From positions 117,249-177,852 of the forward strand of contig JAQVWG010000001.1 in the NCBI GenBank assembly GCA_028698585.1: a stretch of 60,604 nucleotides of DNA, read 5' to 3'. This document shows positions 27,841 through 37,266 of the stretch, piece after piece (position 1 is the stretch's first letter; the number at the start of each line of letters is the position of its first letter). This DNA comes from Clostridia bacterium. GTDB taxonomy: Bacteria > Bacillota > Clostridia > Christensenellales > CAG-314. Both the position numbers and the translations under genes were made by a program. The notes beneath the pieces were generated by a model. That model ran no database searches and was not told where the DNA came from. It saw only the letters and a program-made list of their open reading frames with translations.

Positions 27841-30800
27841 ATGTATAAAAAAGTAGATACCAGTTTAGATTTTGCCAAAAGAGAGTTAGATATACTGGAT
27901 TATTGGCAGAAGAATGATATTATCAATCAGTCTTTGCATCTAAATGAAGGTAAGGAAAGTTTTACATTCTATGACGGACCACCTACAGCCAACGGCAAGC
28001 CACACATCGGCCATGTGCTGACAAGGGCCATGAAAGACTTGATTCCTCGCTACCGTGTGATGAAAGGATACTCCGTGCTCAGGAAGGCTGGATGGGATAC
28101 CCATGGATTGCCAGTTGAGTTAGAAGTGGAAAAACATTTAGGATTGGACGGTAAGCAAGACATCGAGAAGTACGGCATAGAGCCTTTTATTCAGAAGTGC
28201 AAGGAGAGTGTCTGGCTATACAAGAAAGAATGGGAGCAACTATCTCATAGAGTCGCTTTCTGGGTAGATATGGACAACCCATACATTACCTATGATAACA
28301 ACTATATAGAATCGCTATGGTGGGCGCTGAAAACCATATTCGATAAGGGTTTGATATATAAAGGACACAAGATTGTCCCTTACTGCCCACGCTGTGGAAC
28401 TGCTCTATCTAGCCACGAAGTAGCACAGGGGTATAAGGATGTCAAAGAATCCAGTGTAGTAGTGCGATTCCCTGTAGAAGGTAAGCAGAATACGTATTTC
28501 CTTGCATGGACAACTACGCCATGGACACTACCGTCTAACGTAGCACTCTGCGTTAACCGTAAACAATTATACAGCACAGTTAAATGCGGTAACGATTACT
28601 ATATACTGGCTAAGGAGCTGATATCTGCGCACTTTAGTGAGGGCAGTTATGAGATAGTAGATACAGTAGAGGGTCGCGCGCTAGAGTATGCCAAGTACGT
28701 ACCACTTTTCCCATATCAACAGGAAAAAGCATACTACGTTACATGCGATAATTATGTAACGCTGACTGATGGCACAGGCATAGTACACATAGCGCCTGCA
28801 TTCGGCGAAGACGATTCTAACGTGGGGCGCAAGTATAACTTACCTTTCGTTCAGATGGTTAACGACAGAGGTAATTTCGTTGAGCAGGCTGGCAGTATAG
28901 CTGGTATGTTCTGTAAGGATGCAGATAAGGTCATTATATCAGACCTAATGAACAGAGGATTGTTATATAAAGAATTGTTGTATGAGCACAGTTATCCATT
29001 CTGTTGGAGATGTGATACACCATTACTGTACTATGCGCGCAAGAGTTGGTTTATTAAGATGACAGCAGTCAAAGAGCAGTTAGTAGCCAACAACCGTAGC
29101 GTTAATTGGATACCTGACAATATCAAAGAGGGTAGAATGGGCAATTTTGTTGGCAATGTCATTGACTGGGGTATCTCTCGAGAGAGGTATTGGGGGACAC
29201 CATTACCATTCTGGGTATGTAATAAATGTGGCAAAATACACGCAGTTGGCAGTATTGAGGAGTTACACCAACTGAGTGGTTGCGATAAGAATATAGAGTT
29301 GCACCGTCCATTCATAGATGAGGTTACTTTCCCTTGCCAATGTGGCGGAGTGTATAAGCGCACACCTGAGGTCATTGACTGCTGGTTCGACAGCGGTAGT
29401 ATGCCTTATGCTCAGTGGCATTATCCCTTCGAGAATAAGGAGTTGTTCGAGAAGAACTTCCCCGCACAGTTTATTAGCGAGGCTACAGACCAGACAAGAG
29501 GATGGTTCTACACACTCCTAGCAGTGTCCACACTGTTATTTGGCAAGAGCAGTTTTGAGAACTGTCTAGTATTGGGGCTTGTTGGAGATAAGGATGGAAT
29601 CAAGATGAGCAAGCACCTAGGTAACGTTGTCAGCCCGTGGGACCCGTTGGGTAAACAGGGTGCAGACGCAGTCCGTTGGTATTTCTATACTGGCAGTCAG
29701 CCTTGGCTACCCACCAGATTCTATGATGAGGCAGTGAGCGAAGGACAGCGCAAGTTCATGGGAACGCTGTGGAACACGTACGCCTTCTTCGTGCTGTATG
29801 CAGATATTGATAAGTTCAACCCCGCCAGTTATCAGCTAGAGGACTGTAAACTATCTGTAATGGACAGGTGGATACTGTCAAAACTCAACACATTAATAGA
29901 TTATGTTGATAATGGACTAGATAGATATGAGGTAACTGAGACTGCCAGAGAGATAGAGAGATTCGTTGACCTGCTATCCAACTGGTATGTAAGGCGTTGC
30001 CGTGAGAGATATTGGGGCAGTCAATGGACAGATGACAAGCAATCAGCATATGTTGTGCTGTACAATGTGTTGTTAACGTTGACCAAGTTGTGCGCACCAT
30101 TCGTGCCATTCATCAGTGAGGAAATGTACCTCAATCTAGTGCCTAACTTCTATAAAGATGCACCCAAGAGTGTTCATTTAACCTCTTATCCAGTCTGTAA
30201 CAATCAATATGTCGATAAGCAGTTGGAAATAGGTATGGATGCCGTACTAGACATTGTGGCATTAGGGCGCAACTGCCGTAACGCAAGCAACATCAAGAAC
30301 CGTCAACCGTTAAGCAAAATGTACGTTGTCAGCAAGGTAGAACTGAGTGATGAGTTGAAGGATGTTGTTTGTGATGAACTCAACATCAAGAATATCCTCC
30401 CAAGCTACCAGGCTAACGCATTCGTCAGTTATCAACTCAAGCCTCAACTCAAGACGCTTGGACCTAAGTATGGTAAGATACTTAATTGTATTAGGACATA
30501 CTTGTTAACAACTACAGATGCTAAACGGATAGTGGATACAGTCAACAATGGCGACACTTATAGTGTGGAGATAGCAGGCGTACAGGTTGAGCTCACGCAA
30601 CAAGATTTACTGATAACCACAATGGGAAAAGAGGGCTATAGTGTTGCCAGTCAACTAGAAACTACAGTGGCATTGGATACGACTTTGACACAAGAGTTAA
30701 TCGAGGAAGGACTACTTAGAGAACTAGTAAGTAAGATTCAATCCATGCGCAAGGAATGCGATTATAATGTTATCGACCACATCAACTTGAGTGTTGAGGG

Positions 30801-30951
30801 TGGTAAAGAAGTGTTGAATGTACTCAACAAGTATCAGCAGGAGATTAAGAGGGACACATTGACAGACAATATTGTAGATAACAATGGCACAAGTAAAGAA
30901 TGGGATATCAACGGCCACAACGTAGTAATTACTATGTGTGTTAATAAATAG
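27841..30951 (+). CDS. ileS: Isoleucyl-tRNA synthetase, type 2-like
   Basis: 1036 residues. It charges tRNA-Ile and edits Val. HIGH at 55-58 (GKPHIGHVL) and KMSKH at 588-592. The editing CP1 domain with the WTTTPWTLPSN segment is present, as are CWRCDTPLLYY and DQTRGWFYTLL. The KMSKH loop, overall length and these segments resemble the eukaryote-like IleRS2 group, members of which are often mupirocin-insensitive (inference only). Start ATG 27841, with GGGG about seven bases upstream. It is probably controlled by the leader above. Confidence 0.96.
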   Translation: MYKKVDTSLDFAKRELDILDYWQKNDIINQSLHLNEGKESFTFYDGPPTANGKPHIGHVLTRAMKDLIPRYRVMKGYSVLRKAGWDTHGLPVELEVEKHLGLDGKQDIEKYGIEPFIQKCKESVWLYKKEWEQLSHRVAFWVDMDNPYITYDNNYIESLWWALKTIFDKGLIYKGHKIVPYCPRCGTALSSHEVAQGYKDVKESSVVVRFPVEGKQNTYFLAWTTTPWTLPSNVALCVNRKQLYSTVKCGNDYYILAKELISAHFSEGSYEIVDTVEGRALEYAKYVPLFPYQQEKAYYVTCDNYVTLTDGTGIVHIAPAFGEDDSNVGRKYNLPFVQMVNDRGNFVEQAGSIAGMFCKDADKVIISDLMNRGLLYKELLYEHSYPFCWRCDTPLLYYARKSWFIKMTAVKEQLVANNRSVNWIPDNIKEGRMGNFVGNVIDWGISRERYWGTPLPFWVCNKCGKIHAVGSIEELHQLSGCDKNIELHRPFIDEVTFPCQCGGVYKRTPEVIDCWFDSGSMPYAQWHYPFENKELFEKNFPAQFISEATDQTRGWFYTLLAVSTLLFGKSSFENCLVLGLVGDKDGIKMSKHLGNVVSPWDPLGKQGADAVRWYFYTGSQPWLPTRFYDEAVSEGQRKFMGTLWNTYAFFVLYADIDKFNPASYQLEDCKLSVMDRWILSKLNTLIDYVDNGLDRYEVTETAREIERFVDLLSNWYVRRCRERYWGSQWTDDKQSAYVVLYNVLLTLTKLCAPFVPFISEEMYLNLVPNFYKDAPKSVHLTSYPVCNNQYVDKQLEIGMDAVLDIVALGRNCRNASNIKNRQPLSKMYVVSKVELSDELKDVVCDELNIKNILPSYQANAFVSYQLKPQLKTLGPKYGKILNCIRTYLLTTTDAKRIVDTVNNGDTYSVEIAGVQVELTQQDLLITTMGKEGYSVASQLETTVALDTTLTQELIEEGLLRELVSKIQSMRKECDYNVIDHINLSVEGGKEVLNVLNKYQQEIKRDTLTDNIVDNNGTSKEWDINGHNVVITMCVNK

Positions 30952-30990
30952 GGTTATTAGAATGAACATATCGAATGCAAGGACAGAATA

Positions 30991-31842
30991 ATGATTAAGT
31001 GGAAGGATTACAGTGTAATCGCCACAGGCGATTATGAGAAACTAGAACGGTGGGGAGATGTTATCCTATTAAGACCAGATCCTCAAGTCTTATGGCATTG
31101 GAGTCAGGACAGGCAAGCGTTACCTAGACCACATGCACACTATCACAGAAGTGCAACAGGTGGGGGCAGTTGGGAGTATCTATCCACGATACCTGAGGAA
31201 TGGACAGTCAGTTGGGGAGAATTGACATTCATGGTTAAGCCCATGGGGTTCAAGCACACAGGTCTATTTCCCGAGCAAGCAGTCAACTGGCAGAAAATGA
31301 TAGAACTCATTAAGGGTGCCAACAGACCGATAAGCGTGCTTAACCTGTTCGGCTACACTGGTGGGGCAACGGTGGCATGCGCATATGCAGGTGCCAGCGT
31401 GTGCCATGTAGACAGCGCCAAGAATATGGTAGAGCGAGCAGGATTAAACGTAAAGCTATCTAATCTTATGGATAGAACGGTGCGTTACATAGTTGAGGAC
31501 TGTAAGAAGTATGTTATACGTGAGATTAAGAGAGGTCACAAGTACGATGCAATCATCATGGACCCACCCAGTTATGGGAGAGGTGCTAACGGCGAGATAT
31601 GGAAAATAGAGGATGACTTATTCGATTTTGTGTGTTTATGCAGACAAGTATTATCAGATAAACCACTTTTTGTCCTCATTAATTCATACACAACTGGCCT
31701 ACAACCTACCGTGATTGCCAACTTGCTTATGTTAGCACTTGCAGGTATTAAGGGCAATGTCAGTAGTTACGAAGTCGGGTTGCCCACAGAGGAGGGCATA
31801 ACACTGCCATGTGGATGCTCGGCAATATTTATTGGAGAATAG
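30991..31842 (+). CDS. SAM-dependent RNA methyltransferase, RlmI/RlmK-like
   Basis: 283 residues. A class I Rossmann methyltransferase: VLNLFGYTGGATVACAYAGA is the SAM-binding motif I, HVDSAKNM motif II, and IMDPPSYGRG the catalytic DPPSY motif IV of rRNA methyltransferases. The family methylates cytosine or guanine in 23S rRNA; the target here is unknown. An N-terminal PUA domain as in RlmI is missing, so it matches the shorter clostridial form. Starts 39 bp after ileS; the next gene begins 1 bp after its stop. Confidence 0.83.
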   Translation: MIKWKDYSVIATGDYEKLERWGDVILLRPDPQVLWHWSQDRQALPRPHAHYHRSATGGGSWEYLSTIPEEWTVSWGELTFMVKPMGFKHTGLFPEQAVNWQKMIELIKGANRPISVLNLFGYTGGATVACAYAGASVCHVDSAKNMVERAGLNVKLSNLMDRTVRYIVEDCKKYVIREIKRGHKYDAIIMDPPSYGRGANGEIWKIEDDLFDFVCLCRQVLSDKPLFVLINSYTTGLQPTVIANLLMLALAGIKGNVSSYEVGLPTEEGITLPCGCSAIFIGE

Positions 31843-31843
31843 T

Positions 31844-32572
31844 ATGAACAGAGAGTTTACAATGGAAGATGTGCCAATTCTGCACGAAGACAATCATATA
31901 CTAGTCGTAGTCAAGCCACAGAACATTCCCACTCAGGCAGATAAGAGTGGTGATTTGGATTTATTGACGCTACTTAAGGGCTATATTAAAGATAAATATA
32001 ATAAACCGGGTGAGGTGTACTTAGGTCTTGTTCATAGACTGGACAGACCAACTGGAGGCGTAATGGTTTTCGCACGGACCAGCAAAGCTGCCGCACGACT
32101 GAGTGAATCATTTTTTACCCACACTACAGAGAAGAAGTATCTAGCAGTCATCAACGGTGAACTCAACAGTACTCAGGGTACTCTTGTGTCGTGGCTCAAG
32201 AAGAATGCTCTAACTAATACAGTCTACGTAGCGACAAGTGGCACCGATGGTGCTAAACGTGCAGAACTTGACTATAAGGTACTACAGGTGGAAAAAGGTC
32301 TATCACTTATTCAGGTGCAGTTAGGCACTGGGCGTAGCCACCAGATAAGAGTACAACTGGCATCTCAAGGCAATCCTATATGCGGTGATGTACGATATGG
32401 TGGCGATAAGTACGGTAAATCCCCCTTGGCATTATGGGCATACCAACTGGTTTTTGCTCATCCCGTTACTCAGGAAAAAATGGTATTCGTCTGCTATCCA
32501 CCCGAGATTATGCCCTTTACACTGTTTGATATAGATAAATATATTGACTATTTCCACCAGAGCGAAGACTAA
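31844..32572 (+). CDS. RluA-family pseudouridine synthase
   Basis: 242 residues from ATG 31844 (MNREFTMEDVPILHEDNH); GGAGAA at the end of the preceding gene is the ribosome binding site. The catalytic motif HRLDRPTGG contains the conserved Asp, and GRSHQIRVQLA is the second family signature. Lacking an S4 domain, it resembles the RluA/TruC-like branch. It pairs with the upstream methyltransferase as an RNA-modification operon behind ileS. Confidence 0.9.
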   Translation: MNREFTMEDVPILHEDNHILVVVKPQNIPTQADKSGDLDLLTLLKGYIKDKYNKPGEVYLGLVHRLDRPTGGVMVFARTSKAAARLSESFFTHTTEKKYLAVINGELNSTQGTLVSWLKKNALTNTVYVATSGTDGAKRAELDYKVLQVEKGLSLIQVQLGTGRSHQIRVQLASQGNPICGDVRYGGDKYGKSPLALWAYQLVFAHPVTQEKMVFVCYPPEIMPFTLFDIDKYIDYFHQSED

Positions 32573-32589
32573 CACTTGGTATAAGACTA

Positions 32590-32620
32590 AGAGCAGGAGT
32601 TACATTCTGCTCTTTATTTA
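32590..32620 (+). terminator. Terminator after the ileS operon
   Basis: AGAGCAG (32590-32596) pairs with CTGCTCT (32607-32613), followed by TTATTTA. Confidence 0.8.
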
Positions 32621-32904
32621 TGTGTTGAATTATATGATGTGGCTATTGAGAACGAGCGTATGTGATACATATTGCGTGTCTGTGAGTGTCAAATAAGCAA
32701 CAGTAATCCTAATGATAAGAAATGTCCTCAAGGTTAATGGTGCTATAATTATTGATAACTATTAACTTAATGTTTAACAGTTAGAGCATAGCAGATAGAT
32801 AGATAACCATTGATATTAATTATCATAAGAGTGATAATCAATGCAGAGAATCAATACTGTTAATAACCATAAACATACACACTTAATAACTGACAATGAG
32901 TAAT

Positions 32905-33086
32905 TGACAGACAGATAAGTCAACTAATGTAGGCAACAATAAACCCCGATGGTGACAAATGTTCTAATACTCAATACTGTTAGTTGTATTAATATATTTT
33001 TATTCTACGGCTAACAGTTAGTGACTGACAATTAGTTGCTTACAGATAGATAAGTCAACTAATGTAGGCAACAATAAACCCCGAGG
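32905..33086. repeat. Two direct repeats around a convergent terminator
   Basis: A ~45-bp segment containing GATAAGTCAACTAATGTAGG and CAACAATAAACCCCGA occurs at about 32907-32950 and again at about 33041-33085. The second copy forms the 3' end of the GGGtGRT operon terminator. The first copy keeps AACCCCGA but has lost the other arm. The 32621-33074 gap has no gene; it is AT-rich with short inverted repeats such as GATTATCA-type elements near 32820-32840. Confidence 0.8.
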
Positions 33087-33107
33087 GGATAAACACTCTC
33101 GGGGTAA
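33075..33107 (-). terminator. Terminator of the Fe-S operon
   Basis: CCCCGAG and CTCGGGG arms separated by ~12 nt; on the minus strand a T-rich tail (TTTATTGTT) follows. Confidence 0.85.
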
Positions 33108-33132
33108 TTCTGTTAATAGTATTGATATCTAT

Positions 33133-34131
33133 TTACTTAACTGCTTGATAAACGGCAACTGCACATGCGACCGTTGCGCCTACCATGGGGTTATTACCCA
33201 TTCCAATTAAGCCCATCATCTCTACGTGTGCAGGGACACTAGATGACCCTGCGAACTGAGCGTCACTGTGCATTCTGCCCATTGTATCGGTCAAGCCGTA
33301 TGATGCAGGGCCCGCTGCTACATTGTCTGGGTGAAGTGTTCTGCCTGTGCCACCGCCACTTGCTACGCTAAAGTACTTCTTATTATGCTCAACAGCCCAT
33401 TTTTTGTATGTGCCGGCTACTGGATGTTGGAAACGAGTTGGGTTGGTGCTATTGCCGGTTATGGACACATCAACTTGTTCGTGTTGCATAATGGCAACAC
33501 CCTCGGATACGTCGTCTGCACCATAACAACGCACAGATGCTTTCTCACCCTTACTGAATGCGACAACACGCACAATGTTGAGTTTATCTTCGGTGTGGTC
33601 AAAATACGTTTGAACGTAGGTGAATCCGTTAATTCTACTGATGATGTACGCTGCGTCCTTGCCTAGTCCGTTAAGGATAACTTGTAGGGGCTGTTTACGC
33701 ACTTTGTTGGCAGTCTTGGCTATGCCTATTGCACCTTCTGCAGCGGCAAACGACTCGTGGCCAGCCAGGAAAGCAAAACATTTAGTATCCTCACTAAGTA
33801 GCATTGCACCTAGATTGCCGTGTCCTAGACCTACCTGTCTGTGATCTGCAACCGAACCCTTGATACAGAATGACTGCAGACCTACACCTATCATCTCTGC
33901 TGCCTCACTAGCAGACTTAACACCTTTTTTGAGCGCAATAGCACATCCTACAGTATATGCCCACACAGCATTCTCGAATGCTATGGGCTGAATGCCCCTA
34001 ACTATACTGTCTACATCAACGCCTGCTTTATCGCAGATGTCCTTGGCTTGCTCTAAATCCTTAATACCATACTGTGCAAGCACTTTATTGATATTATCTA
34101 TTCTTCTGTTATAATTCTCAAAAGTAATCAT
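33133..34131 (-). CDS. GGGtGRT protein
   Basis: 332 residues. The segment SVASGGGTGRTLHPDN near the C-terminus gives the family its name. Other conserved pieces are KGSVADHRQVGLGHGN, LAGHESFAAAEGAIG and GSSSVPAHVEMMGLIGMGNNPMVG. The family is almost always paired with a NifU-like Fe-S scaffold gene, as here, and its function is uncharacterised. The protein is soluble, without Cys clusters of its own. Start ATG 34131, with GGAGGA upstream in the gap after the scaffold gene (12 bp). Confidence 0.88.
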   Translation of the reverse strand: MITFENYNRRIDNINKVLAQYGIKDLEQAKDICDKAGVDVDSIVRGIQPIAFENAVWAYTVGCAIALKKGVKSASEAAEMIGVGLQSFCIKGSVADHRQVGLGHGNLGAMLLSEDTKCFAFLAGHESFAAAEGAIGIAKTANKVRKQPLQVILNGLGKDAAYIISRINGFTYVQTYFDHTEDKLNIVRVVAFSKGEKASVRCYGADDVSEGVAIMQHEQVDVSITGNSTNPTRFQHPVAGTYKKWAVEHNKKYFSVASGGGTGRTLHPDNVAAGPASYGLTDTMGRMHSDAQFAGSSSVPAHVEMMGLIGMGNNPMVGATVACAVAVYQAVK

Positions 34132-34143
34132 TGTTATGTCCTC

Positions 34144-34836
34144 CTACCCATGGCGTGGATTGATAACTTGAACTGCGTCATCAAATCTACCGTATCTGCT
34201 TGTAGCCTTAGCAAGAGCGTCAGTACCACTCATACCCTTATTTACATAGTCCATCATTTTGCCCAGATGAACATTCTCGTATCCTATAACTTCGCTGTTC
34301 TCATCCAGTGCCAGTTTAGTAATATATCCCTCAACCAAATCTAGATATCTTACACCTTTGGCGTTAGACGAATAAATGGTTGCCACTTGACTGCGCTGTC
34401 CCTTGCCTAAGTCCTCCAGTCCAGAACCGATAGGTAATCCAGCGTCGGAGAATGCAGATTGACTCCTGCCATAGACTATCTGCAAGAACAGTTGTCTCAT
34501 AGCCACATTGATTGCATCACATACAAGGTCTGTATTGAGTGCTTCGAGTATGGTTTTTCCGACCAGTATCTCGCCTGCCATTGCTGCAGAGTGTGTCATA
34601 CCAGAGCAACCGATTGTCTCAACAAGTGCCTCCTCAATGATACCCGCCTTGACGTTAAGCGTCAGTTTACAGGCACCTTGCTGAGGTGCGCACCAACCGA
34701 CACCGTGTGTTAGTCCATTGATATCCTTAATTTCTTTTGCTTGAGTCCATTGTCCTTCTTGCGGTATGGGAGCCGGACCGTGATTACAGCCTTTTTTGAC
34801 ACAACACATATTGTCTACTTCGTGAGTGTATTGCAT
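34144..34836 (-). CDS. Iron-sulfur cluster assembly scaffold protein (IscU/NifU-like)
   Basis: 230 residues. Cys residues sit in WCAPQQGAC, GCSGMTHSAAMAGE and DLVCDAIN, the pattern of the NifU-like scaffold domain. There are also N-terminal CCVKKGC cysteines and a C-terminal extension not present in IscU. It should hold nascent Fe-S clusters. It is the first gene of a two-gene minus-strand operon with the GGGtGRT gene. ATG 34836 is preceded by AAGGAGG. The promoter is flanked by an inverted repeat (separate entry), so the operon is likely regulated. Confidence 0.85.
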   Translation of the reverse strand: MQYTHEVDNMCCVKKGCNHGPAPIPQEGQWTQAKEIKDINGLTHGVGWCAPQQGACKLTLNVKAGIIEEALVETIGCSGMTHSAAMAGEILVGKTILEALNTDLVCDAINVAMRQLFLQIVYGRSQSAFSDAGLPIGSGLEDLGKGQRSQVATIYSSNAKGVRYLDLVEGYITKLALDENSEVIGYENVHLGKMMDYVNKGMSGTDALAKATSRYGRFDDAVQVINPRHG

Positions 34837-34859
34837 AAAAAAAAATCCTCCTTAGTTAT

Positions 34860-34900
34860 TTGCCAAGTATATTATATAGTTGAACTGCGGTATTTGGCAA
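34860..34900 (-). promoter_or_regulatory. Promoter and inverted-repeat operator of the Fe-S operon
   Basis: Minus strand: TTGCCA (34900-34895), 18 bp, TATAAT (34876-34871). The sequence TTGCCAA (34860-34866) and its complement TTGGCAA (34894-34900) bracket the promoter; extended arms TTGCCAAgTA/TAtTTGGCAA match at nine of ten positions. A repressor of iron or Fe-S status is a reasonable guess. Confidence 0.6.
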
Positions 34901-34994
34901 CTATTTTGTACTTCATTTAGAGTCTAATAAACCTGCTTTGACATTATTATGCGCTTTTTACACAAGATTGTACTAACTATTTTTGACGAGTATA

Positions 34995-35023
34995 TTGACT
35001 TAATAATTAATAATTGATATAAT
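34995..35023 (+). promoter_or_regulatory. Promoter of the PHP gene, leaderless
   Basis: TTGACT (34995-35000), 17 bp, TATAAT (35018-35023). Transcription should begin near 35030, at or next to the ATG at 35031, leaving no room for a Shine-Dalgarno. Confidence 0.75.
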
Positions 35024-35030
35024 ATTAAAA

Positions 35031-35855
35031 ATGCAGTGTGATTTTCATTTACATTCGACTAAATCGGATGGGAGGTTGACACCTGCTCAATTAATCGATA
35101 GAGCCAAGCATCGTGGTCTGGACTATGTGTCCTTAACAGATCACGATACCGTTGTCGGTGTAGAGGAGACCGTCAAAGCAGGATTGGCAAATAACATAGG
35201 TGTATTGCCGGGCATAGAGATATCTAGTTATGCGGAGACCGAAGTGCATATCTTAGCCTACAATTTAGATTATCAAAATCCTTCTTTGAGTGCCGACTTG
35301 GACGAGGTAAAATCCTTAAGAAAAACAAGGAATTATGCCATAGTGGACAAATTAAGGGGTTTTGGTATCTGTGTTGACCTAGACAGATTATACGAGCAGG
35401 CGAATGGTAAGACCATAGGCAGACCTGATATTGCCGATGACATGGTGCGACAAGGGATATGTACTTGTCGACTTTCGGCATTTGAAGAATACCTAGGTTT
35501 CGACAAAAAAGCCTACGTAAAGAGTAAGCGCCTCACCCCAAAGGAAGCCATTGAACTAGCTACTAGGTATAATGGCATACCAGTGCTTGCCCACCCTAAG
35601 AATCTTAAACTGTCCCAGCACGCTACTATAGATCTCATTAAACAACTGATTGGATATGGCTTGCGTGGTATTGAAGCAGATTATTATGCACATACTGAGC
35701 TGGAGCGAAAGTTTTATCGATCACTTGCTGATAAATATAAACTAATTGTTACAGGTGGTAGCGATTTTCATGATAATCAGCATGGTGGAGAGTGCGATTT
35801 TAGACCTAACAAGTTTACCAGAAAGGTGCTCAAATTGCCAGAGGATACCAATTAA
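35031..35855 (+). CDS. PHP-domain phosphoesterase (TrpH/YciV-like)
   Basis: 274 residues. PHP metal ligands are visible: DFHLHSTKSDG (His6, His8), LTDHDT, the GIEIS glutamate, LAHPKN and GGSDFHD. Related E. coli and Chromobacterium enzymes are 5'-3' exonucleases on short RNA or 3',5'-bisphosphate nucleotidases; the substrate here is not defined. The MQCDFHLHS start must be the true N-terminus because the metal-binding strand begins at once, so the transcript is probably leaderless. The VanW gene follows after 3 bp. Confidence 0.87.
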   Translation: MQCDFHLHSTKSDGRLTPAQLIDRAKHRGLDYVSLTDHDTVVGVEETVKAGLANNIGVLPGIEISSYAETEVHILAYNLDYQNPSLSADLDEVKSLRKTRNYAIVDKLRGFGICVDLDRLYEQANGKTIGRPDIADDMVRQGICTCRLSAFEEYLGFDKKAYVKSKRLTPKEAIELATRYNGIPVLAHPKNLKLSQHATIDLIKQLIGYGLRGIEADYYAHTELERKFYRSLADKYKLIVTGGSDFHDNQHGGECDFRPNKFTRKVLKLPEDTN

Positions 35856-35858
35856 CCT

Positions 35859-37118
35859 ATGAAATGCAATAGAAACTTAATGCTTTTGCTCGCGATAATT
35901 CTAATTGCGAGTATTTTTTTGCCCGTTACTGCTCACGCAGAATCTTATCCGTGGGACTGCGTAATTGTGCTGTCCTGCGATAAAGTTGACTATACCTATC
36001 GATTGAGAGATAATCTAGCCGACATAAGCGATTGGTCCAAGCAGAGCAGAGGCGTCTATCTGTCCTGCCGTCTCAGAAAACAGAAAATTAAGCAATTAAC
36101 AGACAACGGTTACAGTCTGAGCGAAGCAGTGTGCTATTGCCTGCCACATTTTATAGACTTCTTGTCTATCGTAGCCGACAAAGTTGAATATCATCCCACA
36201 GACGCCACTGTTAAGTTTATCAACGGCGCATTCAAATACACGAAGGAAAAGACGGGCAGGTGCATAGATACTGATGAGCTGTGTAATCAAATATACTTAG
36301 AATTATCTAGCGACATGCGTGTCGCACTGACAACTCGCATACTTAATCCAACAATTACAGTGGCTATACTTAAGGAACGGACTGTACTGAGGAGCAGTTT
36401 CAGTACCTCCTACTCCAGCAGTGGCAGTAGTCGGAGTAGTAATATTGCACTAGCAACAGCCAACTTCGCCTCTTTGACCATTCTCCCTAACCAACGAGTA
36501 TCATTCAATCAACTGGTTGGCGAGCGTACAACACAGCGAGGATACTCCGTGGGTAAGATTATAGTTGACGGAAAATATGTTGACGGTGTCGGCGGAGGGG
36601 TGTGTCAGGTGTCCACAACGCTGTACAATGCGTTACTGCTGGCAGATATTAAGGTCAACTCTCGCAGTCGGCACAGTTTAGTCAGTAGCTACGTTGACCC
36701 AGGGTTTGATGCAATGGTGTCAAGCATATCTGATTTAGTATTTACCAATAACACGCAACACAACGTGTATATCAGCGCGCAAGTTACCAAGGACAAAATG
36801 ATAGTGTTCAATGTGTATGGTGCCAAACTACCATATAAGGTAGTGCGAGAGAGCGTAATAACTGCAAAGACACCGTGTAAACAGCAGAATATCATCGATA
36901 CACAGGGGCAATATATCAATAGAGTCATCTATACCGATGAGAGTTTCGTACTGAGTATTGGCAGTGATGCGATTAAATCCAAGGCGTATCTCAAATATAT
37001 GGATGGAGACAGGCTGAACAAGAGAGTACTGATTAGTCAAGACAGCTATATGTCTACTCCCAGAATTGTGGTGTGGGGTGCTAAACAGCGTGTACCCACC
37101 CAGACACCAATCAAATAG
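35859..37118 (+). CDS. Secreted VanW-family protein
   Basis: 419 residues with a signal peptide (MKCNRNLMLLLAIILIASIF..., cleavage after AHA about residue 26). The VanW domain is at roughly residues 210-310, with FNQLVGERTTQRGYSVGKI, GVGGGVCQVSTTLYNA and SRHSLVSSYVDPGFDA. VanW proteins appear with cell-wall genes, including some vancomycin clusters, but have no proven biochemical role; no other van gene is present. It is co-transcribed with the PHP gene. The N-terminal region (SCDKVDYTY...) is a poorly conserved domain. Confidence 0.87.
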   Translation: MKCNRNLMLLLAIILIASIFLPVTAHAESYPWDCVIVLSCDKVDYTYRLRDNLADISDWSKQSRGVYLSCRLRKQKIKQLTDNGYSLSEAVCYCLPHFIDFLSIVADKVEYHPTDATVKFINGAFKYTKEKTGRCIDTDELCNQIYLELSSDMRVALTTRILNPTITVAILKERTVLRSSFSTSYSSSGSSRSSNIALATANFASLTILPNQRVSFNQLVGERTTQRGYSVGKIIVDGKYVDGVGGGVCQVSTTLYNALLLADIKVNSRSRHSLVSSYVDPGFDAMVSSISDLVFTNNTQHNVYISAQVTKDKMIVFNVYGAKLPYKVVRESVITAKTPCKQQNIIDTQGQYINRVIYTDESFVLSIGSDAIKSKAYLKYMDGDRLNKRVLISQDSYMSTPRIVVWGAKQRVPTQTPIK

Positions 37119-37205
37119 TGTCGCATTAGAGCATATATAGTTAATTTTGTGCTTGTTCTTATTGAACTGCTCATTGATTTTTGTTTTCTATTTACGTGTA
37201 AAGAC

Positions 37206-37234
37206 TTGAAAAAACCCGTTATTATGTGTATAAT
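37206..37234 (+). promoter_or_regulatory. Promoter of dnaB
   Basis: TTGAAA (37206-37211), 17 bp, TATAAT (37229-37234), 33 bp before ATG 37267. Confidence 0.8.
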
Positions 37235-37266
37235 TACTTAATACTGAATAGTGGAGAATGGATGAC

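Noticed and set aside
33133..34836. nif or suf operon
   Set aside because: Only the scaffold-like gene and the GGGtGRT gene are present; there is no cysteine desulfurase or SufB/C/D.
35859..37118. Vancomycin-resistance cluster
   Set aside because: VanW-domain proteins are common in Clostridia and no vanHAX-type gene is adjacent.
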